From Syntrophaceae bacterium (GTDB lineage: Bacteria > Desulfobacterota > Syntrophia > Syntrophales > UBA2185), in assembly GCA_003142295.1 (NCBI GenBank), contig PLLV01000090.1:1-55570 (forward strand): a stretch of 55,570 nucleotides of DNA, written 5' to 3'. This document shows, one piece after another, positions 1 to 8,254 of the stretch. The position numbers and the translations under genes were made by a program. The notes under the pieces were generated by a model. It did not search any database, was not told the DNA's origin, and worked only from the letters and a program-made list of their open reading frames with translations. Each line of letters begins with the position of its first letter. Positions within the stretch are counted from its first letter, which is position 1.

Positions 1-135
1 TTAGGCGGCTACGGGTATATGAAAGAATTTCCCGTGGAGCGGATGATGCGGGATGCGAAATTGCAGACCATCGGCGGAGGGACGTCCGAGATTCAACGGC
101 TCATCATAGCAAGAGAGATATTGAGTTCAAAATAG
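1..135 (+). CDS. Acyl-CoA dehydrogenase, C-terminal fragment (cut by window edge)
   Basis: The window opens inside a reading frame that ends at 135. The 44 visible residues contain [20 protein letters not shown] followed by IGGGTSEIQ, the hallmark C-terminal block of acyl-CoA dehydrogenases that contacts FAD and the adjacent subunit and runs into the last helix. The enzyme oxidises acyl-CoA to enoyl-CoA and passes electrons to electron-transfer flavoprotein. It lies upstream of ligase, hydroxyacyl-CoA dehydrogenase and thiolase genes on the same strand, which fits a beta-oxidation cluster. Chain-length specificity cannot be judged because the N-terminal and central domains are outside the window. 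Confidence 0.93.
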   Translation, partial: LGGYGYMKEFPVERMMRDAKLQTIGGGTSEIQRLIIAREILSSK

Positions 136-288
136 ACGGACATCTCAATTCAAAAGAACTCGATGGTTCATGAAGCGCTCCCGTCTGGGGCCTTCAATCC
201 CATTGCCAATGATGAACTTATTATCTGTGAGAAATGATTACAGGTAAGGTAGAGGGGAATAAGATGTCGAATCCCGACGGGAGGAGTC

Positions 289-774
289 ATGGGTAAGATT
301 CTTGCGTTCCGGAGACCCGAAGAGAATTGTACAAACTGCTGGTATCATAGTCCCCATCGCAGTGATTATAAAGATCAATCCGTCTCTCCCGTCGGATATT
401 GCCGGCATCCTGATCGTGCGAAGAATTCCGATCCCGCTCATCCCGCGAGGAAACAGCTGCGTTTGTCATGCGACCCCGGTAACTGGTGTTCCAAATACGT
501 TAATGAAGATTCGCCCGCGATGAAGAAATTGCAGTTCGTATCGGGTATCAAATTCGTACTGCTGTGCATGCAGCAGCGCCTGAAAAGCCATGCTGAGCCC
601 ATAGAGGAGGCGGATGAATACAGGGAATTGGTAGACCAATTCTACATTGAATACAAGAAGCTCATGACAATCAATCAGTACAAAGCCGCAAAAAGAGACC
701 AGAAACATTTTGTCGCTTTGATTGAAGAGGCTCTCGAATATTATAAAAAAGAGAGTAAGAACCGAAAGCCTTAA
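289..774 (+). CDS. Cys-rich hypothetical protein, 161 aa
   Basis: The family is not recognised. The N-terminal 65 residues carry five cysteines: a CTNC pair at 14-17, then GYC, LSC and NWC, interspersed with His and Asp. This looks like a small metal-binding (Zn or Fe-S) module. The remaining about 90 residues are charged and predicted helical, with no signal peptide or membrane segment. The start ATG follows GGGAGGAGTC, a good ribosome-binding site, and an overlapping reading in another frame lacks this support. It stands alone between the acyl-CoA dehydrogenase and the ligase, on the same strand. A real gene is likely because of the SD and the ordered Cys spacing, but the function is unknown. 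Confidence 0.7.
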   Translation: MGKILAFRRPEENCTNCWYHSPHRSDYKDQSVSPVGYCRHPDRAKNSDPAHPARKQLRLSCDPGNWCSKYVNEDSPAMKKLQFVSGIKFVLLCMQQRLKSHAEPIEEADEYRELVDQFYIEYKKLMTINQYKAAKRDQKHFVALIEEALEYYKKESKNRKP

Positions 775-1121
775 TATAAAGCATTGCCGTTAAAGCGGCC
801 AACCTCAAATACTGGCCAAGTGTCTCTTTCATTAATAACCAAAGTTTGCCATGAATACTTTTTTGTGAAGCTACTCTTTGATGGGCTGAGTATAGCAAGA
901 ATGAAATTCTGTGTTAAAAGAAAAAAGTTCCTGATCGAGTTTTTCTTCCTGGATCGCGGCATCCGGTATATTTCCTGCAAAAAATCTTAAAGAAGTATAA
1001 GTAAAAATATGTTAGAAAGTCTGCGGGCAGGTCGAATTCACAATCACGGTTATTGCAAATAACGTCTTTAGTTTCTTTTGATTTTTTAAAGATGGTCAAG
1101 AAAAAAGGGAGGGAATAAAGT
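775..1121. other. Intergenic region, no gene seen
   Basis: About 350 bases precede the acyl-CoA ligase. They are AT-rich around 840-1100, and the only open frames are short, lack ribosome-binding sites and show no recognisable protein. I could not identify a convincing -35/-10 pair or terminator. The region presumably carries the promoter of the ligase gene. Confidence 0.4.
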
Positions 1122-2780
1122 ATGGCAGATAACTGGAAACCTTTGACGGACAAGGAGAAGGCAAGGTACCACACCTTGAATAAAGAGAATGTCGAATTCC
1201 TGATGGATCGGTACAACAGGGTTAACCGCTGGGTCATTGCAGACATGATCCGACGCAGCAGCTACCATTATCCTGATAAGAAAGCCCTGATCTTCCAGGA
1301 TAAGACACTCACCTATGCCCAGCTTGAAGCCGAGTGCAACCGGACAGCCAATGCGCTGTCGGCGCTGGGTGTGCAGAAGTACGACCGTGTTGCCATTCTG
1401 GCTCATAACACGATTCACCACGTCTTGACCTGGCTTGGATGCGCCAAGATAGGCGCTGTCTACCTGGCGATTAATTATCTCTTGAGGGGGAAGGATATCT
1501 CCTACTGCATAAACCACTCGGAGAGCAAGGTCTTTATCGTGGAGGACAGCCTCTATGACTTGGTGAAGGATGTCCTCAATGATATGCCCACCGTCAAAAC
1601 ATGGATATGGTCCAATCAGGGCGCCGGCAAGCCCCCTGTGAGTGATCTGTTCAGGGATTTTGATGCGTGGTATAAAAAATATCCCGCCGACGAACCTGAC
1701 GCAATCCTTCATATCGAGGATCCCGTGCAGATGACCTATACAAGCGGCACGGAGACACTGCCGAAAGGCGTTATCATCAGCAATCAGGCGTTGATGGCCC
1801 AGTACATGGGGGCTATCATTGACGGGCAGTACGATGAGGATGACATCTCTATTAATGCCCTTCCCATATATCACTGTGCCCAGCGGGATGTGTTTATGAA
1901 CCCGATTTTCTGGGTCGGGGGGACAAACGTATTGATAGCTCCTGATATCGGTCAGATCCTCAAAAACATTGCCGACTACAAAGCTACTCTCTTCTTTGCA
2001 CCGCCGACTGTCTGGATCGGAATTTTGAGGCATCCCGATTTTAGCAAATATGACATCTCCAGTCTGAAAAAATGCTACTACGGCGCATCGATTATGCCCG
2101 TCGAGGTGCTGAAAGAGCTCATGGAGCGGCTACCGGGGACCAGAATCTATAACTATTACGGCCAAACTGAACTTGCGCCGTACCATACAATTCTCAAGGC
2201 GAAGGATGCATTGAGCAAGCTGGGTTCCGCAGGTATGGGCGGTTTGAACATGGAGACGAGACTCGAAGATGACCAATTCACGCCCATTGATAAACAGGGT
2301 ATCCCCGGAGAGATCTGCGGCAAGGGCCCCCATGCATTGACCATGTATTTCAAGGAACCGGAGAAGACGGAAGAGGCTATGAAGGGAGGCTGGTTCCATT
2401 CCGGCGATGTTGGAGTTATGGACGAGGACAGATATATAACCGTTGCCGATCGGAAGAAAGACATGATCAAAACGGGCGGCGAAAATGTCCCGACGCGAGA
2501 AGTGGAAGAGGCCATATACCTGGATAAGAGAGTTCAGGAAGTAGCCGTCATAGGTTTGCCGCATCCCAAGTGGGTTGAGGCGGTAACGGCGGTGATCGTT
2601 CCCAAGAAGGGCGAGAAAATCACAGAGGAAGAGATAATGGAACACTGCCGGAAGGAACTTGCCACATTCAAGTGTCCCAAGGCGGTAATCTTTCTGGAAG
2701 CCCTTCCCAAGACGCCGACGGGAAAGATTCTTAAGAGGGAAATGCGTACAAGCTATAAAGGGATGTTCGCCGGTAAATGA
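1122..2780 (+). CDS. AMP-forming acyl-CoA synthetase (fatty acid-CoA ligase)
   Basis: 552 residues of the ANL adenylating superfamily. The enzyme activates a carboxylic acid with ATP to an acyl-AMP and then to acyl-CoA. The P-loop-like A3 motif reads YTSGTETLPKGV (about residue 205), a variant of the usual TSGTTGxPKG. YYGQTE (A5), GWFHSGDVG with DRKKDMIKTGGENV (A7-A8) and the C-terminal catalytic Lys in PKTPTGKILKREMR (A10) are all present. The ATG at 1122 follows GGGAGGG. Neighbouring acyl-CoA dehydrogenase, hydroxyacyl-CoA dehydrogenase and thiolase genes point to fatty acid or related acid degradation. The exact substrate cannot be read from sequence alone. Confidence 0.93.
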   Translation: MADNWKPLTDKEKARYHTLNKENVEFLMDRYNRVNRWVIADMIRRSSYHYPDKKALIFQDKTLTYAQLEAECNRTANALSALGVQKYDRVAILAHNTIHHVLTWLGCAKIGAVYLAINYLLRGKDISYCINHSESKVFIVEDSLYDLVKDVLNDMPTVKTWIWSNQGAGKPPVSDLFRDFDAWYKKYPADEPDAILHIEDPVQMTYTSGTETLPKGVIISNQALMAQYMGAIIDGQYDEDDISINALPIYHCAQRDVFMNPIFWVGGTNVLIAPDIGQILKNIADYKATLFFAPPTVWIGILRHPDFSKYDISSLKKCYYGASIMPVEVLKELMERLPGTRIYNYYGQTELAPYHTILKAKDALSKLGSAGMGGLNMETRLEDDQFTPIDKQGIPGEICGKGPHALTMYFKEPEKTEEAMKGGWFHSGDVGVMDEDRYITVADRKKDMIKTGGENVPTREVEEAIYLDKRVQEVAVIGLPHPKWVEAVTAVIVPKKGEKITEEEIMEHCRKELATFKCPKAVIFLEALPKTPTGKILKREMRTSYKGMFAGK

Positions 2781-2832
2781 TATTGTATGAGCTTTGAAAA
2801 GCTCGCACTCTGTCATTTTGACGATCCTCCCG

Positions 2833-2956
2833 TGTCATTTCTACCTGGGGGAGAAATCCTTGTCCCTACCGAGGGGAGGGATCTTAAAGATTCCTCACAT
2901 TAGTTTGGAATGACTAATGGACAAGATTTCTCGCCGTTATATTCCTCGAAATGACA
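2833..2956. repeat. Inverted-repeat element, TGTCATTTC family
   Basis: An imperfect palindrome about 124 bp long. The left arm begins TGTCATTTC and contains GAGAAATC-CTTGTCC. The right arm contains GGACAAG-ATTTCTC and ends GAAATGACA. Similar termini occur at 35682-35763, and a half copy lies near 27105, so this is a dispersed non-coding element. It sits between the ligase and the 3-hydroxyacyl-CoA dehydrogenase gene and could fold in RNA from either strand. Confidence 0.65.
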
Positions 2957-3013
2957 CACGACGCATGTTTTCAAAGGTCGGAAAAATATTAGAATAAGAA
3001 AGGGAGACCCAGT

Positions 3014-3871
3014 ATGGAGATTAAGAATGTTTGCGTTTTAGGAGCCGGTTTGATGGGGAGCGGCATTGCGCAGGTATGCGCACAGGCAGGTTTTCAGGTA
3101 ACCATGAGAGACATAGAGCAGAGGTTTATCGACGCAGGAATGAATACGATCAAGAAGAACCTGAGCCGCGACGTGGAAAAAGGGAAAAAGACCCAGGAAA
3201 ATATGGACGCAATTCTGGGCAGGATAAAGCCGACCCTCGATCTCAAAGAGGCAGCAGGCAAGGCCGATGTCGTCGTCGAGGTCGTCATCGAGGTGATGAA
3301 TGTTAAGAAGCAGGTATACAATGAACTGGAACAGATAGTGCCGGCACACTGCCTGTTTTTCAGCAACACCTCCGGTCTTTCTATCACGGAGATGGCAGCT
3401 ATCACGAAGCGGCCGGAGAGGTTTATCGGGACCCATTTTTTCAATCCCGTGCCTGTTATGCGCCTCCTGGAGATCATCAGGGGCTACGAGACCTCCGATG
3501 AGACCCTGGAGATTGCCAAGGAGTGGGGGAAAAAGATCGGTAAGGAAGTAATCGTAGTAAAGGAAGCGCCCGCCTTTGCGGTAAATAGGATTCTTTGTAT
3601 CATGCTTAACGAGGCCTTTTATGCCCTCGATGAAGGTGTAGCCAGCGCAGAGGATATAGATAAGGGCATGATGCTGGGCTGCAATCATCCCATCGGGCCA
3701 CTGGCCCTGTCCGACCTTGTGGGTAATGAGACCCTGCTTCACGTTATGGAGGGTCTGCACAGGGAACTTGGGGATAAATACCGCCCTGCGCCCTTGCTGG
3801 TAAAGCTGGTCAGGGCAGGACGCTTCGGAAGAAAATCGGGCAAGGGAGTTTATGATTACTCAAAAAAATAG
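3014..3871 (+). CDS. hbd: 3-hydroxyacyl-CoA (3-hydroxybutyryl-CoA) dehydrogenase
   Basis: 285 residues, the usual length of the free-standing short enzyme. The N-terminal Rossmann fold has [11 protein letters not shown] at 9-19, which binds NAD. The catalytic His lies in [12 protein letters not shown] (H141). The C-terminal helical domain includes the conserved Asn of NRI and a closing [11 protein letters not shown] motif. The enzyme interconverts 3-hydroxyacyl-CoA and 3-oxoacyl-CoA. ATG 3014 follows AAAGGGAGA. It is flanked on both sides by inverted-repeat elements but keeps the strand and pathway order ligase, dehydrogenase, thiolase. No enoyl-CoA hydratase gene is seen in the window, so that step must be encoded elsewhere. 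Confidence 0.94.
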   Translation: MEIKNVCVLGAGLMGSGIAQVCAQAGFQVTMRDIEQRFIDAGMNTIKKNLSRDVEKGKKTQENMDAILGRIKPTLDLKEAAGKADVVVEVVIEVMNVKKQVYNELEQIVPAHCLFFSNTSGLSITEMAAITKRPERFIGTHFFNPVPVMRLLEIIRGYETSDETLEIAKEWGKKIGKEVIVVKEAPAFAVNRILCIMLNEAFYALDEGVASAEDIDKGMMLGCNHPIGPLALSDLVGNETLLHVMEGLHRELGDKYRPAPLLVKLVRAGRFGRKSGKGVYDYSKK

Positions 3872-3982
3872 GCATCCAGTTTATTTTTAGGGCATCATGA
3901 CAAACTCGGTCGGAGTCCAAATTTGTGTCAGTCATGTCCCCGCCTTCGCGGGGATAAACTGCGGCGGGAATCCAATCCACTC

Positions 3983-4062
3983 TGTCATTCCCGCGCAGGC
4001 GGGAATCCAGGGATTGTGTAATTGAATGAAAATACTGGATTCCCATTTTCATGGGAATGACA
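3983..4062. repeat. Inverted-repeat element, GTCATTCCCGC family
   Basis: Left arm TGTCATTCCCGCGCAGGCG continues to GGGAATCCAG (3983-4010). The right arm, CTGGATTCCC to GGGAATGACA (4035-4062), is its approximate inverse. Each arm can also fold on itself. A partial, degraded copy (CCCCGCCTTCGCGGGG and a second half) lies just upstream at about 3928-3972. A related copy is at 46213-46290. The arms resemble REP- or MITE-like elements and do not encode protein. Confidence 0.75.
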
Positions 4063-4136
4063 ACAGGATATTTTTCACACTTTTTGCGAAGCTGTCAATG
4101 ATGAAACAATTGAAATATTGAAGTGAGAGGAAAATC

Positions 4137-5309
4137 ATGAAGGAAGTTTTTATAGTCAGCGCTGTGAGGACGCCTATCGGCAGACAGAATGGATATCTCA
4201 GGAACTGGACGGCCCCGGAACTTCTGGGCGCCGTGTTGGATGAAGCTGTCCGCAGGATTGATCTTGATCCAGCAATTGTGGATGATGTCATCACAGGCAC
4301 GGTGTATCAGGTCGGCGAGCAGGGCTTCACCCTGGCGCGCATGGGGGTGTTGGCCTCAAAATTCCCCATGACAGTCCCGGGTGTTTCCGTGAACCGCCAG
4401 TGCGGAAGCAGCCTCACAGCCGTACAGCTCGCCTGCGGCATGATTGCTTCCGGTACGATGGACGTCGTGATTGCGAGCGGATGCGAGCTCCTGACGAAGT
4501 ACGGGATGTTTTCTGATTTGAACGGCACCCTGTACACAGGCAAGCCCATGGGTAATCCCTTCGGGGCATTCTATACAAGCAAGTATGGCAAACCGGATCA
4601 GATCGCAGCCGCACAGATGATCGCTGACAAGTGGGCAATCACGCGCGAAGAGTGTCATGAGTTTGCCATTGCGAGCCACAAGAAGGCCCATGCGGCAACT
4701 GTAAATGGATATTTCAAAAATGAGATTCTGCCCGTGAAGGGTGTCGATAAAGACGGCAACGAGATCGTGAGGGATACGGACGAACCCATCAGGCCGGAAA
4801 CAACCCAGGAGAGTCTTTATGCCCTCAAGGTTCTGCCGAATACCAAGTGGATAACGGCAGGCATAGCGAGCACCATCACGGATGGCGCGTCTGCTGTGGT
4901 TCTCATGAGCGAAGAGAAGATGAAGGAGCTGAAGCTGAAACCTCTTGTCCGCTTTGTCGCAAACGCCGTCGTCGGATCCGATCCGGAGATCATGCTGACA
5001 GGCCCCATTTATGTCACGCCTAAGGTTCTGAAGAAAGCAGGCCTCTCTATGGCCGATATCGATATCTTCGAGATCAATGAGGCCTTTGCACCCATACCGC
5101 TTGCCTGGGCGAAGGAGCTGAAGGCGGATCAGAGCAAACTTAATGTGAACGGAGGCGCCCTTGCTCTCGGCCACCCTGTCGGCAATTCCGGCTGTCGCCT
5201 GACAGTCACGGCAATCAATGAGCTTATGCGGCGAAAGGCCCGATACGCCCTTGTTTCGCTGTGTACCGGCGGGGGAATGGCTCCGGCAACTATTTTTGAG
5301 AGAGTCTAA
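4137..5309 (+). CDS. Acetyl-CoA acetyltransferase (thiolase)
   Basis: 390 residues, normal thiolase length. The three catalytic signatures are intact: nucleophile Cys89 in SVNRQCGSS, His346 in ALGHPVGNSG, and Cys376 in LCTGGGMA. The NEAF motif is at about 313. The enzyme cleaves 3-oxoacyl-CoA with CoA to acetyl-CoA and a shortened acyl-CoA, or condenses two acetyl-CoA. ATG 4137 follows GAGAGGAAAATC. It is the last gene of the fatty acid oxidation group and is followed by a terminator-like hairpin at 5402-5432. Whether it acts mainly in degradation or in synthesis cannot be told from the sequence. Confidence 0.94.
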   Translation: MKEVFIVSAVRTPIGRQNGYLRNWTAPELLGAVLDEAVRRIDLDPAIVDDVITGTVYQVGEQGFTLARMGVLASKFPMTVPGVSVNRQCGSSLTAVQLACGMIASGTMDVVIASGCELLTKYGMFSDLNGTLYTGKPMGNPFGAFYTSKYGKPDQIAAAQMIADKWAITREECHEFAIASHKKAHAATVNGYFKNEILPVKGVDKDGNEIVRDTDEPIRPETTQESLYALKVLPNTKWITAGIASTITDGASAVVLMSEEKMKELKLKPLVRFVANAVVGSDPEIMLTGPIYVTPKVLKKAGLSMADIDIFEINEAFAPIPLAWAKELKADQSKLNVNGGALALGHPVGNSGCRLTVTAINELMRRKARYALVSLCTGGGMAPATIFERV

Positions 5310-5401
5310 GGCAAGGTTTGAAGAAATGGATACCCTCTGTCCTGGTATCCAATGGTTATCCGAATCCCTAACCCGCGAGAGGGTGTCATGAATTAATTAT
5401 G

Positions 5402-5432
5402 GAAACCCCGTTTCTTAAAGGAGCGGGGTTTC
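5402..5432 (+). terminator. Hairpin terminator after thiolase
   Basis: GAAACCCCG (5402-5410) and CGGGGTTTC (5424-5432) form a perfect 9-bp stem with a 13-nt loop, followed by GTGTTTTGG. It lies about 90 bases after the thiolase stop. The T-tract is weak. Confidence 0.65.
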
Positions 5433-5495
5433 GTGTTTTGGAAAGAGTTAAGTGAATTTCTACAGCATTTTTTCTCTAAGGCAGGAGCGGGAGAC

Positions 5496-5687
5496 ATGAA
5501 GCCATTTACGATTCTGTCCGTTGCGGTTTTGTCGTTTATTGCCCTTGGGCATCTCCTCCGCATGCTCTTTGGATGGGAGGCCATCATCAATGGTGTTCAC
5601 ATTCCCTTATGGGCGAGCGCTATTGCAGTTGTGTTTTTCGGAGGGCTTGCATACATGCTTTGGCGCGAATCGCACCCAAGAAAGTAA
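5496..5687 (+). CDS. Small membrane protein, 63 aa
   Basis: Two hydrophobic segments, about residues 4-23 (FTILSVAVLSFIALGHLL) and 37-55, are separated by a short polar loop, so a two-helix inner-membrane hairpin is predicted. The start ATG at 5496 follows AGGAG with 8-nt spacing. A longer reading from a GTG at 5433 starts at the edge of the terminator stem and has no SD, so it is rejected. The family is not recognised. Similar small membrane proteins are common and mostly uncharacterised. It is a single gene between the thiolase terminator and a convergent minus-strand pair. Confidence 0.6.
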   Translation: MKPFTILSVAVLSFIALGHLLRMLFGWEAIINGVHIPLWASAIAVVFFGGLAYMLWRESHPRK

Positions 5688-5842
5688 GAAGCCGTTCCTG
5701 CTATCCTTGGACAGGAGAGGCTCGCTCAATCACAGTATTTTTTGTACGGAGCCGGGGAGATGAATTCTCAGGAAAACCCAAGGATACCGATCATGGCCTC
5801 AATCGAATCCCTGTGTATTCCTGCAAACGCTTCTCAATTGAA

Positions 5843-6037
5843 TTATTCGGGTACACCCGCTTTGCCTTTGCGGTAGAATTCTGTCAGGAACTCCGCATCC
5901 TTTGGAGAGAGGTCAAAACGCATGACCGCTTCATTGATAAGTTTCTGAGCGGACTTGTTCGGATCATCCAGCAGTTTATCGGAAATCCATTTAACAGCTT
6001 TGCGAATAGCTTCTCCTTCGGGCATAATCGTAGCCAT
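5843..6037 (-). CDS. Conserved small hypothetical protein, 64 aa
   Basis: A short, charged, helical protein beginning MATIMPEGEAIRKAVKWISD, with no cysteine cluster, signal or membrane segment. ATG 6037 is preceded by GAGGAGAATGGACC, a good SD. The arrangement (EGEAIRKAVKWISDKL, then a DLSPKDAEFL segment) resembles small proteins often annotated as hypothetical in deltaproteobacteria, but I cannot name the family. It lies 17 bases downstream of the dedA-like gene on the same strand and is probably co-transcribed with it. Confidence 0.6.
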   Translation of the reverse strand: MATIMPEGEAIRKAVKWISDKLLDDPNKSAQKLINEAVMRFDLSPKDAEFLTEFYRKGKAGVPE

Positions 6038-6054
6038 GGTCCATTCTCCTCACA

Positions 6055-6687
6055 TTACTGAATTTGGTTAATATCGTCATTTTTGTTTTTATGTTCATTA
6101 TCTTTTTCTTCGGCGGTTTTCCAATAGACTGCTATGGCAAGGAATATAGCTACAAGAAGCATGAAAGGTATTATGTAGCGATTTGAATACGCGGAAACGC
6201 GATGCCATTTCCCGCCCAGAAAGAAACCGAGACTGATAAAGGTTATCGTCCAGAGCGCCGCCCCTGCATAGGCAAAGGCGGCAAACACTGGATAAGGCAT
6301 AATGGACGACCCTGCAAGAATGGCTGTAAGATGTCTTACCCCTGGAATAAAATAACCAATGAACAACGCGAATTTTCCATATCGTACGTAAAACTTTTTT
6401 GCATTTTGAATATGATCGGGATTTACATTCAGCCTGGCGGAATATCTCTTTATTAAACGGGTTCCGAATGTCCTCCCAATGATATACCCCATCGTTATAC
6501 CCAAAGACGTGCCTGTGAAGCAAACTGCAAAGGCATAGAGATAGTTTAATTTTTCCTCATAAACTAAAAAGCCTACAAATGCAATCAATGTCTCATCAGG
6601 GACGGGAAAACCGAGGATTCCCAGTCCCAGAGCGACAAAAATTCCCCAATAAGAATATTTTGTGATGGTCAACAGAAGGGCATGCAT
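6055..6687 (-). CDS. DedA-family membrane protein
   Basis: 210 residues with about five hydrophobic segments. Family signatures are LGFPVPDETLIAFVGF near the N-terminus, GYIIGRTFG, and FIPGVRHLTAILAGSS, in which the conserved Arg and Gly-rich turn of DedA (SNARE-associated/VTT domain) proteins are present. Members are inner-membrane proteins linked to proton-motive-force balance and phospholipid flipping (undecaprenyl phosphate or phosphatidylethanolamine in characterised relatives). The polar C-terminal tail is rich in Lys and Asn. No strong SD is seen before ATG 6687. The 64-aa gene follows closely. Confidence 0.88.
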   Translation of the reverse strand: MHALLLTITKYSYWGIFVALGLGILGFPVPDETLIAFVGFLVYEEKLNYLYAFAVCFTGTSLGITMGYIIGRTFGTRLIKRYSARLNVNPDHIQNAKKFYVRYGKFALFIGYFIPGVRHLTAILAGSSIMPYPVFAAFAYAGAALWTITFISLGFFLGGKWHRVSAYSNRYIIPFMLLVAIFLAIAVYWKTAEEKDNEHKNKNDDINQIQ

Positions 6688-6885
6688 TTATGACCCACGG
6701 GCTCTGTGTTAAGAGTTCTTTTGGCAGTATTATAGAATAAATGCTTTCAAAAATGCGAGCTGAAATATCGTAGCAGAATCCGGAAAGGGACAAGATGCTT
6801 AGAGGAGAACTCAGTACCTCTGTTGAGACTGCATGTCTATAAGGTTCAATTTGAGGCAGTTATCGGCACTGCTTCTTAAAAACAA

Positions 6886-6915
6886 GAAAGGGCGGGAACT
6901 TCATCCCACCCTTTC
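6886..6915 (-). terminator. Intrinsic terminator of the HU gene
   Basis: GAAAGGGCGGG (6886-6896) pairs with CCCACCCTTTC (6905-6915) over 11 positions with one mismatch and an 8-nt loop. On the minus strand it is followed by TTGTTTTT. It lies about 55 bases past the HU stop codon, a classic Rho-independent structure. Confidence 0.85.
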
Positions 6916-6970
6916 CTGTCAAATAGTCTATAACCAAAAATATTGAACGTATTTTTATAATGTCTGAATG

Positions 6971-7240
6971 TTACTTAACGGCATCTTTTAATGCCTTACC
7001 GGCAGCGAACTTGGGGACCTTTTTGGCCGCAATCTTGATCGGTTTGCCGGTCTGGGGATTTCTTCCTGTTCTGGCGGATCTTTTCGCGACTGAGAAAGTT
7101 CCAAAACCGACCAGCGTTACCTTGTCTCCTTTTTTCAGGGCTTTCTTGATTGCATCAAGGACGGAATTAACGGCGCTTACTGCCTCGACCTTGCTGCAGG
7201 TGCTCTTTGCAACCTCGTTGATCAGATCTTCTTTATTCAT
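6971..7240 (-). CDS. hup: HU-family DNA-binding protein
   Basis: 89 residues, the normal HU length. It starts [11 protein letters not shown], contains the [14 protein letters not shown] core and the DNA-contacting arm [12 protein letters not shown], and ends with a Lys-rich helix. HU is an abundant nucleoid protein that bends DNA without strong sequence specificity. ATG 7240 follows AAGGAGGAGG. The gene is monocistronic: it has its own promoter (7368-7396), a roughly 120-nt leader with a small hairpin, and a strong terminator (6886-6915). Confidence 0.96.
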   Translation of the reverse strand: MNKEDLINEVAKSTCSKVEAVSAVNSVLDAIKKALKKGDKVTLVGFGTFSVAKRSARTGRNPQTGKPIKIAAKKVPKFAAGKALKDAVK

Positions 7241-7280
7241 AGCATCCTCCTCCTTCCTTTCTTTCTTCTATTGGTCTCGG

Positions 7281-7295
7281 TCCGCCAAAGGCGGA
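7281..7295 (-). other. Hairpin in the HU mRNA leader
   Basis: TCCGCC-AAA-GGCGGA is a perfect 6-bp stem with a 3-nt loop inside the HU 5' leader, about 40 bases upstream of the start codon. It may stabilise the mRNA. No known leader element is recognised. Confidence 0.4.
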
Positions 7296-7367
7296 AACAT
7301 CAGCCCCTCTGTGTCAATGCATCCTTATAGATTCTGAGCTTCAAAAAAGCAACATTAAAATAATGTT

Positions 7368-7396
7368 ATTTTAACTTTATTTTGAATCGGTGACAA
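7368..7396 (-). promoter_or_regulatory. Sigma-70 promoter of the HU gene
   Basis: On the minus strand TTGTCA (7396-7391), a 17-base spacer and TAAAAT (7373-7368) match the -35 and -10 consensus well. Transcription should begin near 7361. A degenerate CRP-like palindrome, GGTGA-N6-ACACA (7389-7404), overlaps the -35. Just downstream, AACATTA-AAA-TAATGTT is a further small palindrome. The 7241-7559 interval holds no other gene. Confidence 0.7.
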
Positions 7397-7559
7397 TAGA
7401 CACAAAGCGGTTTTCCAGCCTGAAAATTAACCGCGCACACTTATACTGCATGGATCACTCTCTATGGTCAGAAGAGACAGGAAGTCTTGCGTTTCGGCCT
7501 CAGTTGTGAGTAACTGTTTGTATTGATCAGCGACGTATCTGGTGATGACAGAATAGTGA

Positions 7560-8102
7560 TTATGTAACATGCTGATTTTGCTTTAAAAAATAGGTTTGCG
7601 TAGGATATATCAAATGACGCCTGCTGGATGATGCCTTGCGTGTTGTGCATTTGCTGCGGTCCAGATTCCGCAAACCGATTGAATCGAAAAGCCAGATTCG
7701 CTTGCTCGAGATCTTACGAACAATCGTCCAGTGGTCATGCAGACCACCCAAGCTGAAAAGAATGGCTCTCTTTCCCCCGTTTGCACGTTTCTCGTGAAGA
7801 AACCTTGTCATTTCTGTCCAGAACTCACTGATCCCCACATCTGTCTGCTTTTGGAAAGGAATTGCTCGGTTTATTTTTTCTCCGATAATATCCTTGAATA
7901 TGCTCCCCATGACCGTTATGCTGATCCCCTGCGCCAGCGTTACAGCCAGACTCTTATTCTCTTCAAGGTAGCTGATAATCTGTGTGAACAGTTCCTGCGA
8001 TTCCTCGTTATTAAGTCCCCTGATGACGCGCATGGCATTTACAATACTGTATATGCCGCAAAGCGAATCGAGAGCTCCCTGTTCATAAGGTTTAAGTTTC
8101 AT
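7560..8102 (-). CDS. Probable papain-fold cysteine peptidase-like protein
   Basis: 180 residues, family not recognised by name. The N-terminus has GALDSLCGIYSIVNAMR, with Cys15 at the start of a helix. LGGLHDHWTIV places His124, and IWLFDSIGL places Asp140. This Cys-His-Asp order and local context are those of papain-fold (C39-like) peptidases, including bacteriocin-leader peptidases. There is no signal peptide, so the protein should be cytoplasmic. The C-terminal 40 residues are basic and low in conserved character. ATG 8102 has only a weak SD (GGAG about 10 bases upstream). No obvious partner (ABC exporter, precursor peptide) lies next to it. Confidence 0.55.
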   Translation of the reverse strand: MKLKPYEQGALDSLCGIYSIVNAMRVIRGLNNEESQELFTQIISYLEENKSLAVTLAQGISITVMGSIFKDIIGEKINRAIPFQKQTDVGISEFWTEMTRFLHEKRANGGKRAILFSLGGLHDHWTIVRKISSKRIWLFDSIGLRNLDRSKCTTRKASSSRRHLIYPTQTYFLKQNQHVT

Positions 8103-8254
8103 CGGTCACTCCTGGGAGGGTTGCTAAAAGAATTCTCCAATGCGGGATAATATACGATGGTATTCTTTCACATTGCTCCGCACTTGAAAAGAAATCTTTT
8201 AGATTTTTTTGAAGGGTGATTATTGTCTGATAATTGTTGTATAATTACAATGAT

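Noticed and set aside
1086..2033. Long minus-strand open frame opposite the acyl-CoA ligase
   Set aside because: It is the antisense shadow of a strongly recognised gene and shows no family features.
3038..3760. Long minus-strand open frame opposite the hydroxyacyl-CoA dehydrogenase
   Set aside because: Antisense shadow, with no SD or recognisable protein.
3928..4062. CRISPR-like clustering of repeats
   Set aside because: The copies are inverted and imperfect with irregular spacing, and no cas genes are present.
5433..5495. GTG 5433 as start of the small membrane protein
   Set aside because: It starts directly after the terminator stem without an SD, whereas ATG 5496 has AGGAG at good spacing.
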